Made by a program: the position numbers and the translations under genes | Part shown: positions 17,776 to 25,337 of the stretch, one piece after another | Layout of the letters: the number at the start of each line of letters is the position of its first letter | How positions within the stretch are numbered: the first letter of the stretch is position 1 | The notes under the pieces: model-generated | Seen by the model: only the letters and a program-made list of their open reading frames with translations | Told to the model about the DNA's origin: nothing | Database searches by the model: none | NCBI GenBank assembly: GCA_963724985.1 | Contig: CAVRWV010000026.1 | Coordinates: 75,387 to 139,386, forward strand | Source of the DNA: JAJPJE01 sp963724985 | Lineage (GTDB): Bacteria; Acidobacteriota; Terriglobia; Terriglobales; Acidobacteriaceae | Direction of reading: 5' to 3' | Length of the DNA stretch: 64,000 bases

Positions 17776-18501
17776 CTAACTCGACGCACGCGTCGCGATA
17801 ACGTCATTGATAAAGAGTTTCGCCGGCTTCGCATTGATGCCTTCGAATGGCGCATCCACTTGAATTTTCCCGAAGCCGAATCCTGCCAGCGATGTTGGAA
17901 CTGGCACTGTCTTGCTGGCATCTTGCCCACCGCCCCTGATGAGCACCGTCGCTATTGGCGGAGACGCTTTCAGGTCGAATGTAATGAAGAAGCCGACCAG
18001 ATGGTCGAAGTTGTAGGTTCCAACAACGTCGCTGTCATTAAGCCGAATACTTCCATTGGGAAGCAGATCAACGTGCAACAGTGGCGCTCCCTGCGGACCG
18101 TTGGCCGGCAGGAAATACACGGATAGATCGATCGGCGAAGAAGACGGAACGTAGCCGACGAAGTTCACGCCACCCTTCGCCGTCACAGGCGCCGTCAAAG
18201 TGCCTACGTATGAAGCGGTCGCCGTCGGCGCCGTTCGCGTCAGTTGAAGCCAATGATCGGATGCATTTGTATTCGTTGGGTCTGCGACCACAACGACGTC
18301 GCCATTGGTTGTGGAAGTTCCCACCTGTGGTTGTGCCGGCGGCGATCCCGTCGGAGAGTCGAACTTGTCCAGGTAGACGGAAGTCGTGTTGCACCCGCTA
18401 AGGACAACAAGTGAGAGGAGCGCAATCGCTGCACATCTCCCAGATCGTGCACGCAACTTGTCACAGTTTCCCGTGGATTCGAGGGATTCCTTTTTAGTCA
18501 T
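17776..18501 (-). CDS. Predicted lipoprotein of unknown function
   Basis: 241 aa. A lipoprotein signal with lipobox LSGC (Cys at about 37) directs it to the membrane. The mature part is Ser/Thr/Pro-rich at first and then beta-rich (GVNFVGYVPSSSPIDLSVYFLP, LLHVDLLPNGSIRLND, NFDHLVGFFITFDLKAS), resembling a concanavalin-like sandwich without a recognisable catalytic motif. The start at 18501 is chosen because GGAG lies eight bases upstream; the open frame extends to 18609 but lacks a site there. It is followed by a copy of the dispersed repeat. Confidence 0.66.
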   Translation of the reverse strand: MTKKESLESTGNCDKLRARSGRCAAIALLSLVVLSGCNTTSVYLDKFDSPTGSPPAQPQVGTSTTNGDVVVVADPTNTNASDHWLQLTRTAPTATASYVGTLTAPVTAKGGVNFVGYVPSSSPIDLSVYFLPANGPQGAPLLHVDLLPNGSIRLNDSDVVGTYNFDHLVGFFITFDLKASPPIATVLIRGGGQDASKTVPVPTSLAGFGFGKIQVDAPFEGINAKPAKLFINDVIATRASS

Positions 18502-18654
18502 GACGTGGTCTCCGATGGTTACGCGATTTCGTTGAGCGGGTACGACAGATCCGTTCTTGAGAGTCTTGTGCCAACTTGATTGTTGGCCTGCATCCTCACC
18601 CGCCCACACTTGAGGAATAGTGTCTGCGCCTGAAGAATCGTTACAACAAATCTC

Positions 18655-18710
18655 ATCCCGGCAGGTTGAGATAGCAAGCGATAACGGGACATATCAACAG
18701 TTACCGATCT
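18655..18710 (-). repeat. Palindrome-rich intergenic repeat, copy 2 (partial)
   Basis: Shares AAGCGATAACGGGA with the AGCGATAAGGGGA core of copies 3 and 6 and the flanking CCCGGCAGGTTGAGATAGC with copies 1 and 3. Located 34 bases downstream of the truncated gene ending at 18744. Confidence 0.5.
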
Positions 18711-18743
18711 ACCACGGACGACCGAACAAGTCTGAGGATTCAA

Positions 18744-19270
18744 TCAGTCGGAAGGATCAAGCTGCACATCGAGTGTTAGCGAAGTTCCAGAAGCCAACTG
18801 GATGAGCTTTCCTTTGCCTGTGCTTTCGTTCCACTCGTGAAAGCCGGGGGATGTCACGTGCAACAGCAAAGGCTTTTCTGGCGCGACTAAAATAGCGTGA
18901 GACGACTCGCGCCCTATCGAATAGATTGGCGACGAAGGGTTATCAGGCAACATCAGCTCAACCATCAATGCTGAGATCTTGGCTCCTGTTTTGCGACTAG
19001 TCAGATTGATGTGTAGGAACCCAGCCTTTGGCGGAAGGTATACCTTCATTTCAGCTTCGCGGTGCGCTGGCGTTATCTCAACTTCTGAAGGCTCATTCTT
19101 CGCCGGAGCGGTGCTGAAGATCGAGTATCCGGCTTGATCGTCTTCGGGGTAGACGAAGTATTTGCCCCACCACGGAAGGTTTTCAAATCGATATTCGCCG
19201 CGATCATTGGTGGTAGTGCGGGTAAACGATTCCTTTCCACCGTCCATCCTCAGGACCGAGAGCGCTTTCG
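18744..19270 (-). pseudogene. 3' part of a carboxypeptidase-regulatory-like domain protein
   Basis: The reading frame carries a clear regulatory-like beta sandwich from about 19250 downward (TTNDRGEYRFENLPWWGKYFVYPEDD, then LPPKAGFLHINLTSRKTGAKI), ending at 18744. Upstream of about 19260 the frame continues to 19673, but that stretch is antisense to a histidine kinase and no longer resembles the family. The start codon, signal peptide and first part of the protein are therefore missing. An internal ATG at 19247 could still give a product. The break coincides with the 5' break of the kinase. Confidence 0.62.
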
Positions 19271-20141
19271 CGAACTCGCTTGCGAAGTAACCGTTGACAA
19301 TCCCAGCTATCAGATCGCCTACCGCATCAATCGACCTGGAGGTCACATGATCTGGCTGGAAGAGGCCGGCCACGCCTTTTTCGCGGAGGGAGGCAAGCTG
19401 GTTCGAGTTGTAGGCATCGCTGCCAATATCACAGATAGGAAGCGAACTGAGCGGGCGGTATTGGAGCTCGGAGGACGACTGCTGAATGTACAAGAGGAGG
19501 AAAGGAGCCGAGTCGCTCTTGAGCTGCACGATGACATTGGGCAGGAACTGGCGGTACTGGCCGTTCAGATTCAGCAACTCGCCACTCGAAACCTGAGAAC
19601 GCAAATCGCTGATTTGCAGGCCAAGATCGACGAAATTGCAAGCAAGGTTAGTCGTCTCTCTCGTCGGCTCCATTCTTCCCGGCTTGATTATCTTGGATTG
19701 GCAGTAGCAGCAGAAGTCTTATGCCGCGAGTTCTCGAGGCAATTCGCATTCAAGATTGAGTACGTCTGTCATGATGTACCACGCCACTTGAACCCATCTA
19801 TCGCTGTTCCTTTTTACCGCGTCCTGCAAGAAGCGCTGCACAACGTTGTGAAACACAGCCAAGCGACCCATGTGCGAGTCGAACTGGCTGGTGGTGGCGA
19901 TGAATTGAAACTCTGCGTACAAGATAACGGAGTAGGGTTCGACTATGACCAATCGCGTTTCGGCGCGGGCCTTGGGCTCGTTAGTATGCGCGAGAGGATG
20001 CGCCTTGTTGGCGGGCATTTGCGAGTCAATTCTCAGCAGAAGAATGGCACCGTTATCGAAGCCTCTATTGCATCGCGGCCCGCGAATATGGACAGTCCAG
20101 CCATTAACTTATCGCCAAATTTAGATGGCATTGCCGAATAA
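19236..20141 (+). pseudogene. 5'-truncated NarL-type sensor histidine kinase
   Basis: Recognisable homology starts in the middle of a PAS_3 domain (TVHPQDRERF ... YRINRPGGHMIWLEE ... VGIAANITDRK). It continues through a HisKA_3 helix (EEERSRVALELHDDIGQEL, acceptor His) and a complete HATPase_c domain (EALHNVVKHS, DNGVGFD, GLGLVSMRERM). The front half of the PAS domain and any upstream sensor are absent. An open frame extends back to 19134, but that stretch is antisense to the neighbouring fragment. The catalytic core is intact, so a short kinase could be active if translated. It is a different gene from the kinase at 8841-10713. Confidence 0.7.
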
Positions 20142-20142
20142 T

Positions 20143-20222
20143 CGTTGGTATCGGACGATACCACTTACTATCCCAGCCTGAAATACTGAGCGATAAGGGG
20201 ATTTACCGACAGCTATCAATCG
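20143..20222 (-). repeat. Palindrome-rich intergenic repeat, copy 3
   Basis: Contains GGTATCG-GA-CGATACC (perfect 7-bp arms) and, on the plus strand, the core TGAGCGATAAGGGGATTTACCG shared with copies 4 and 6. The stop codon of the 57-residue gene (20203-20205) lies inside the core. Confidence 0.7.
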
Positions 20223-20376
20223 CGAGAGCGTGAATCCTTGCTAGAACTGCTCTGGCTTCTTCTACATTACAGCCCATCCGTGTGTCGAACTCGCCTTCAA
20301 GCTGAATGCCGTTACACACCTCGTTCAGCGCATTGTTAATAATCTTTAGCTCTTCTTCGGACAGTTCAACGGTCAT
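20203..20376 (-). CDS. 57-residue acidic protein of an unnamed small family
   Basis: A short gene on the minus strand: ATG at 20376 with GAGG seven bases upstream, TAA at 20203-20205. The protein is soluble, acidic and helical: MTVELSEEELKIINNALNEV, then CNGI, EGEFDTRMG and a final EEARAVLARIHALAI helix. The E-E-L-x-I-I-N-N-A-L-N-E-V-C-N-G-I pattern recalls unnamed small bacterial proteins I have seen often, with no assigned function. Its stop codon sits within a repeat copy, as though the repeat were part of the gene unit. Confidence 0.72.
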   Translation of the reverse strand: MTVELSEEELKIINNALNEVCNGIQLEGEFDTRMGCNVEEARAVLARIHALAIDSCR

Positions 20377-20392
20377 GCTCGCCTCAAGTTAA

Positions 20393-20450
20393 GAAGTGGT
20401 ATGGAAATGATAGTGAGTGGTAAGGGATTTTACGGCCAACAATCGCCCAA
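20393..20450 (-). repeat. Palindrome-rich intergenic repeat, copy 4
   Basis: Plus-strand AGTGAGTGGTAAGGGATTTTACGGCCAACAATCGCC aligns with the cores of copies 3 and 6 along some 30 bases. A flanking GTGGTAT matches copies 3 and 5. It lies between the 57-residue gene and the gene ending at 20500. Confidence 0.65.
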
Positions 20451-20499
20451 GGGCTGCAAATCCTTGGATCACTACAAGTGAAAGTCTAGAAGCTGGGAG

Positions 20500-20925
20500 C
20501 TAATCCACACACGCAATATTGCGGAGCCGAATCAATCCGACTCGCTTTTTCCATCCGCAGTGGTAGTCGCAGTGTTCCTTCAACTTGCCACGAAACTCGC
20601 CACCATCAGACGGCTTCAATGTGCCACGAAATCCGCCTAGAAATCCGAACGAGAGCGCCAGGTTCTTGCCTTCGGTCTCCCACGACCCCCACGGGATTTT
20701 GTTGGTCTCTGACGCTAAAGGGAAAACATGGTGTTCAGCAGTCAATCTAAATCGGGGTGGAATAGCTCGGATGCTGTTGTCAGGCGGATCCCATGACAAG
20801 GAAATCACTTCATAACACGCTGGAAATCGCAAGGCAGTCGAGCGTTCTTGCTGTCCGTACGCGCAGAGGCAGAAGCAAAGAACTAACAGTAAAAGGTTAA
20901 CAGGGCGAATCACGGCAGATGTCAT
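20500..20925 (-). CDS. Small exported protein of unknown function
   Basis: 141 aa. The signal peptide is about residues 1-24 (LLLLVLCFCLCAYG-QQ). The mature part is beta-rich with three cysteines toward the end (EHCDYHCGWKK, NIACVD), suggesting disulfides after export. I recognise no domain. It is one of a set of minus-strand genes, each followed by the dispersed repeat. Confidence 0.62.
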   Translation of the reverse strand: MTSAVIRPVNLLLLVLCFCLCAYGQQERSTALRFPACYEVISLSWDPPDNSIRAIPPRFRLTAEHHVFPLASETNKIPWGSWETEGKNLALSFGFLGGFRGTLKPSDGGEFRGKLKEHCDYHCGWKKRVGLIRLRNIACVD

Positions 20926-20941
20926 AGTACGCTGAGTTTGC

Positions 20942-21027
20942 AGGATTTCCAGATTACTTGCTGATAAGGGGCGTCCTCACTCCGTATCCCAGAACGGGAT
21001 AGTTGGTGGTATCGGGATTTACGATAA
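20942..21027 (-). repeat. Palindrome-rich intergenic repeat, copy 5
   Basis: Contains TATCCC-AGAAC-GGGATA and GGTGGTATCGGGATTTACG. It shares long blocks with copy 1 (ACTATCCC...GATACGGA...AGGACG) and the end block TTGCA..ATTTCCAGAT with copy 6. It fills the space between the genes 20500-20925 and 21028-21567. Confidence 0.7.
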
Positions 21028-21567
21028 TTACCGTTGCCTTGCGCGAAATGAGGCCAGCATCTCCGAGTAGAGAGAGTAATTCCCTAGCTTCTCGACTGGC
21101 GAATGCGTCGGGCTTTCGTCTTCGGTGAATGTGATTGAAAAGGTCTTCGCTCCAGACGCAACATACACCTGTTCCATTTCACCTTGTTCCGCCGCCCGGT
21201 ACCGCACTTTCAGGGCTGCAAGTCCGTTCAAAATTATTTTCTCTTCGCGACCATGCGGGTTCAGGTTATTAGTCTTTGCAACCTCGGAGAGCCACTCATC
21301 AACATCTTTGGACGACGGTTTGTCCGCGAGTGGCTCAACCGTCACCGAACCTCCATGCCCTGATGGCGGGGAGAAGTTAACAAACACACCGGTTGCTTTC
21401 GGGTCGGTGCAGCTGCGACAACTCGCAATGCGCCAGCCAGAGGGATAGCGCATGTCCCATCCGCCGTGACTGCTGAAAAGTTTCCACGTTGGCGTACTCC
21501 CAGCCAGCGCGGCAAGCACCGTAACGACGCCGATCAACATCGCAACCCGGAGAAGGACAGGCTTCAT
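21028..21567 (-). CDS. Exported PsbP/DUF1795-like protein
   Basis: 179 aa. An N-terminal hydrophobic segment (about 1-24) acts as signal peptide or anchor. The rest (WKLFSSHGGWDMRYPSGWRI, VTVEPLADKPSSKDVDEWLSEV, LNGLAALKVRYR, KTFSITFTED, YSEMLASFR) follows the pattern of PsbP-like or DUF1795 proteins: a lone alpha/beta domain with the starting YPSGW strand and a final helix. No enzymatic motif is evident, and the role is unknown. It lies between two repeat copies. Confidence 0.66.
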   Translation of the reverse strand: MKPVLLRVAMLIGVVTVLAALAGSTPTWKLFSSHGGWDMRYPSGWRIASCRSCTDPKATGVFVNFSPPSGHGGSVTVEPLADKPSSKDVDEWLSEVAKTNNLNPHGREEKIILNGLAALKVRYRAAEQGEMEQVYVASGAKTFSITFTEDESPTHSPVEKLGNYSLYSEMLASFRARQR

Positions 21568-21593
21568 TTCAGGACCATTATCGGAGCTAGAGA

Positions 21594-21660
21594 TTGCAAT
21601 TTCCAGATAGCTGTCGATAAGTAAGATAGTGAGCGATAAGGGGATTCACGCCAGCAATCG
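21594..21660 (-). repeat. Palindrome-rich intergenic repeat, copy 6
   Basis: Plus strand: GATTGCAATTTCCAGATAG at one end (shared with copy 5) and AGTGAGCGATAAGGGGATT at the other (shared with copies 3 and 4). It ends one base before the stop codon of the gene at 21662. Confidence 0.7.
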
Positions 21661-21661
21661 G

Positions 21662-22180
21662 TCACTTCACTCCAGAGGAGAAGTCATCCTGCCATGCGTG
21701 CGCCCACGCAGGAGGTGAATCGCTGCCGTCCCATGAAACTAACTTCTTTCCGCTGTGCGCGTCGTAAAGGCCTGCTTCGGCTGCTCGCCCGTGCGTGGGA
21801 CCAGATAACAGCACGAACCGCTTCCCAGCTTCAATGAAATGCCATTCCCAAACCATCTGCGGACTTGGAATGACGAGTTTCTTGCCGTCTTTAAGAACAA
21901 CTAACGCGACAGCGATGGGATAAGACTCGCAGCAGTTCTTCACAAGAACTGCCCAACCTACGGTGTGCCTGTCCTCGGCAATGGAGATGTACGCGCACCC
22001 AACTTGTTTCGGCTCAGGATGAATTACGCTGGTCGTTCCTGCTGCGTACACCACACGTGCTTTGCCGTCATCACCGCAGAAAGCCCGTGAGATGCTTTGA
22101 CCCCACACGGGATGCGCTGGTAATAGCAGAAGTAAGGCAGCTACGACCCCACGCAACATGATGACTGATTCCAACTTCAT
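21662..22180 (-). CDS. Small exported protein of unknown function
   Basis: 172 aa if started at 22180, or 165 from the ATG at 22159. A signal peptide ends near HPVWG-QS. The mature part has two adjacent cysteines (NCCES) plus two more (AFCGDD, VGCAY) and a repeating beta pattern (VGWAVLVKNCC, IAVALVVLKDGKKLVI, FVLLSGPTHG, GLYDAHSGKKLVSW). No family is recognised. It is first in the minus-strand series of small genes separated by repeats. A short sequence in front of it (about 22199-22222) weakly resembles part of repeat copies 1 and 5. Confidence 0.62.
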   Translation of the reverse strand: MKLESVIMLRGVVAALLLLLPAHPVWGQSISRAFCGDDGKARVVYAAGTTSVIHPEPKQVGCAYISIAEDRHTVGWAVLVKNCCESYPIAVALVVLKDGKKLVIPSPQMVWEWHFIEAGKRFVLLSGPTHGRAAEAGLYDAHSGKKLVSWDGSDSPPAWAHAWQDDFSSGVK

Positions 22181-22204
22181 GGGAGTCTGAACGGAGATCA
22201 CCAC

Positions 22205-22535
22205 CCCTATCCCAACCTTCGTTTCGACATGTCAAGCCCTCACTTTTCCGCAAAACCCTGCAAACATCTCATTCCACGATAGAAATAAACTTGGCGAAAG
22301 TGTCTAGTAGGTACCGTCCAATTTGTCACAATAGAAGTGGAGCTAAAAACTAAAGAGCCCAGAAACTAAATAACTGCCGTCCTTTCAATATTTTGACTGC
22401 TAAGCCTTTTGTTTTGCGGCAACTGGCAGAACCTTCGCACGATCACATTCATTACGCAAGACTTGCGAGCGAGGGGGGGAGGGGGTACCCCCGATTTTCT
22501 GCGAAGCAACGGTGGGAACTGGCAGCTCGGAAACT
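22205..22535. other. Intergenic region with GGGGGTACCCCC palindrome
   Basis: 331 bases without a gene. The end nearest the GH31 stop codon contains a G-run followed by GGGGGTACCCCC (22481-22492), a perfect 12-base palindrome, 44 bases downstream of that gene. Next to it are AATATTTTG (22389-22397) and CTAAGCCTTTTGTTTTGCGGC. From memory, AATATTTTG, CTAAG and GGGGTACCCC motifs recur together between genes in Terriglobia, so this may be a copy of a dispersed element. Confidence 0.5.
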
Positions 22536-24584
22536 CTACCTCGGAATGCCCGCCACCTTCGAGCCTTCGCGGACGAATACCGGCAGCACACTGAGTGGCG
22601 CTGCGTAGCCGCGATGCCAGCCGCCATGCAGACCGCCCGCGCCGTTGAGGTCGCGCCAGTCGCCATCGGGCAGATAGACGTCGCGCGAAACCGCGCCCTG
22701 CACCACCACCGGCGCAACCACCACGTCGTTGCCCAGCATGAATTCGTCGCTGAGCTGATACGCATTCGGGTCGGCCGGCGCTGCATACCACAGCGGCGCA
22801 ATGATCGGCTCGCCAGTGGTCCGCGCGCGCTGCGCCAGTTCGTAAATATACGGCGTGAACTTCACATGCAGTTCCGCAGCTTCCCGACAGAGACGAACCG
22901 TCTCGTCGTCGAAGTGCCATGGCCCAACGGAGAACTGCAGCAGCGGCATCAGCGCCGAGGCCTGCGCCCAGCGGATCATCAGCTCTTTGTCGATTTTGTC
23001 GGTCCCATACTGATTGCCGCCCACCATGTCCGGCATCACGTACGGATAGCCACGCATGGAAACGTTCAGCGCCTCGGGAATAATCGCCGCCAGTCCATTT
23101 TCGCGACCCCAGATCGATTGCTTGTCGATCAACCGCTGCACGATTCCCAGCGGCTGCGAGTACACGCCGACGCGCGCCTCGTTGTACGGAAAGTGCGCTG
23201 CCGCCTCGCGGTTGTAAATGTCCGCGTATTGCGCAGCGGTAATGTCGCTGTGAGTTTTCAGATCACGCGGCACCAGGTTCACGTCGCCGCCGTCGAACTT
23301 GAATCCGTCGAAACCGTATTTGCTTTGCAATTCAGCCAGCCGCACACGATACGCAGTTGCCGCCGCTGGATTGGTGAAGTCCCAGACTGCGCCAATTCCC
23401 TGCCACCACCGAATCAGCCCCGCGTCGCCCGAACGATCGCTGGCGAGATCGCCCGAGTGCCGCAGCTGCGCATAGCTTTCAGAATCGACATTTACGAAAG
23501 GATGGACCCACAACGTGACCTTGAATCCCATGCTATGCAGTTCATCCACCATCGCCTTGGGATCGGGAAACTTCCCGCCGTCGAACTGCATGTCGCCATA
23601 CTGGCTCTCCCACTTGTCGTCGATCTCAATGAAGCCCGCTGGAATCTTCGCGTCGCGAATCGCGTGCGCGAACTCCAGTACCTTGAGTTGCGAAACTTCG
23701 GTCTTGTATTCGACCCAAGTGGTGAAAATCGGCTGCCGGAAATAATCTTCCGGCGGCGTCGCTTGCGGATATCCGATCTCGCGCACGATTCGCTGCACTA
23801 CATCCTTAATATCGTTTCCGATCAGGATGTCGTAGGCGAGTTCAGAAGCCTGCGGCATTTCGACAAACAACATGCCATCGGGCTTGTCGCCGGCCATGGC
23901 GTTAAAGCTGTAGCGGAAGTCCAGCGGCGTTCGCACCCAGATCGCTGTGCCCTTGGTGTTGTACCAGGCTGGCGTTCCCTGCGTGGATCCGTCCGCGAAG
24001 AATCCGTTCTTCACGATGTGCGCATTGTTCAACGGAAATACTTGCGGATTGCTCCAGCCCTGGAAGCCGCCGCCGAACCATAATCCGGAGGGACCGATGC
24101 GATAACGCAGGCTTGGAATCAGCTGTCCACCAGAGTTCAACGCCCACGTCTTCACGTGAATTAGGTTCGCTTCCGGCGTTAGTTCCACGCGTACGAAAGC
24201 GTCGTCATTCAGATCGGTACGATAGAGCAGCACCAGCGTGCCGCCGTCCATACGCTCCGATTTGACGCTGGTGGCGTTGTAGACCGCTCCGTTAGTCCGG
24301 AACGACAGGTTCGACTGCGCATCGTGCGGCTGTGCGCTCTGCAGCACGATGTCGCCATTGCGCTGGATCGTCAACCCAAAACCGGTTTTTGTGATGTGTA
24401 TCTGATATCCCTGGCCTTGGAGGACATACTCTTGATGAGTGTCCGTCAGTTCGAACGACGGTTCTTTTGGTTGCTCCGCGAAACCCGCGACCAAAGCCAC
24501 CGACAGCAGGCACGCTATCACTGAGACACCTCGACCCACACTGCGCAGCATCGCAAGAATACGGCGAATCACCCGGGAACCCAT
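22536..24584 (-). CDS. Exported glycoside hydrolase family 31 enzyme, MYORG/alpha-galactosidase-like
   Basis: 682 aa. A signal peptide (about 1-35, ending near LVAGFA-EQ) is followed by an N-terminal beta sandwich and the GH31 barrel. Barrel motifs include WVEYKTEV, GFIEIDDKWESQYGDMQFD, GFKVTLWVHPFVN and, at the nucleophile position, GFKFDGGDVN, in place of the W-x-D-M-x-E of classical alpha-glucosidases. The same K-F-D-x-G variant is known from the MYORG-type branch, so an alpha-galactosidase-like specificity is plausible but not proven. The C-terminus carries the usual beta domains. I start at 24584 because GGAG is close upstream; the open frame runs further but without a signal sequence. 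Divergent from gtrA. Confidence 0.83.
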   Translation of the reverse strand: MGSRVIRRILAMLRSVGRGVSVIACLLSVALVAGFAEQPKEPSFELTDTHQEYVLQGQGYQIHITKTGFGLTIQRNGDIVLQSAQPHDAQSNLSFRTNGAVYNATSVKSERMDGGTLVLLYRTDLNDDAFVRVELTPEANLIHVKTWALNSGGQLIPSLRYRIGPSGLWFGGGFQGWSNPQVFPLNNAHIVKNGFFADGSTQGTPAWYNTKGTAIWVRTPLDFRYSFNAMAGDKPDGMLFVEMPQASELAYDILIGNDIKDVVQRIVREIGYPQATPPEDYFRQPIFTTWVEYKTEVSQLKVLEFAHAIRDAKIPAGFIEIDDKWESQYGDMQFDGGKFPDPKAMVDELHSMGFKVTLWVHPFVNVDSESYAQLRHSGDLASDRSGDAGLIRWWQGIGAVWDFTNPAAATAYRVRLAELQSKYGFDGFKFDGGDVNLVPRDLKTHSDITAAQYADIYNREAAAHFPYNEARVGVYSQPLGIVQRLIDKQSIWGRENGLAAIIPEALNVSMRGYPYVMPDMVGGNQYGTDKIDKELMIRWAQASALMPLLQFSVGPWHFDDETVRLCREAAELHVKFTPYIYELAQRARTTGEPIIAPLWYAAPADPNAYQLSDEFMLGNDVVVAPVVVQGAVSRDVYLPDGDWRDLNGAGGLHGGWHRGYAAPLSVLPVFVREGSKVAGIPR

Positions 24585-24758
24585 AGCTTCTCCTTGCGCA
24601 ACTTCGATTGCGCGGAGTATATGTGTTCCTCGGTCGCCCGATAAGTCGCAGAATAGGTGCCACTTACGGATCGGATTGCAATCATGGGCCATACGAAATC
24701 CAGAGTCTTTCAGGTACAATGAAAGCTCAGGGGCCCCAGCAAGCTCGTTTTGAGATCG

Positions 24759-25331
24759 ATGGGACAACCAATCCCAGGCCAAGGTCAAAAGCGAGGAAAG
24801 GCTCCGCACGCCTTAAACGACAGGAATTATTTGCGTCAACTTAAACGATTTGCGTTTGTCGGACTACTCAACACCGTAGTCGACCTTGCTGTGCTGAACA
24901 TTTTGATCTACGCCACCGGGCGGGGTCACAATGGCGGTTTCTATTTCACTGTTTTCAAGATGATTTCGTTCGTAGCCGCCGCTGCCAACAGCTACGTCCT
25001 GAACGCTCGCTGGACCTTCGAACTCAAGCACGAACGCAACCCACTGGAAGTCATTCGCTTTATGGCGTCGAGCGGCGTTGGATTCATCATCAACGTCACC
25101 GTCGCGTCATACGTCGCGCTATATGGTGCGCCTACTGCGGAGCTACAGCACTTCTGGCCATCGATCGCCGCTATCACTGGAACCGGTGTGGGCCTGGCCT
25201 GGAACTTCGTCGCCTACAAATGGATCGTATTCATCCCTACCGGACAGAAGCCGCTCTCGCTCTTTCACGGACACGATGAGCTTGGCGATGATCAGCATAA
25301 AATTCCTGCACGCTACGAAATCGGCCGCTAG
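24759..25331 (+). CDS. GtrA-family membrane protein
   Basis: 190 aa. After a basic N-terminal tail there are four predicted membrane helices (about 28-50, 63-83, 100-122 and 134-155) with the family pattern FAFVGLLNTVVDLAVLN and NSYVLNARWTFE, closing with AWNFVAYKWIVF. GtrA-like proteins are thought to help translocate lipid-linked sugars across the membrane or to partner glycosyltransferases. No glycosyltransferase is adjacent here. I use the ATG at 24759; the open frame begins at a TTG three codons earlier. Confidence 0.84.
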   Translation: MGQPIPGQGQKRGKAPHALNDRNYLRQLKRFAFVGLLNTVVDLAVLNILIYATGRGHNGGFYFTVFKMISFVAAAANSYVLNARWTFELKHERNPLEVIRFMASSGVGFIINVTVASYVALYGAPTAELQHFWPSIAAITGTGVGLAWNFVAYKWIVFIPTGQKPLSLFHGHDELGDDQHKIPARYEIGR

Positions 25332-25337
25332 GCGAAC

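Noticed and set aside
17656..21660. Canonical integron attC sites
   Set aside because: I looked for GTTRRRY and RYYYAAC at the repeat ends and did not find consistent matches, so I report a repeat family and not attC sites.
22512..24083. 523-residue plus-strand open frame
   Set aside because: It is antisense to the GH31 gene, is Arg/His/Val-rich with no domain, and follows the GC-rich codon positions of the real gene.
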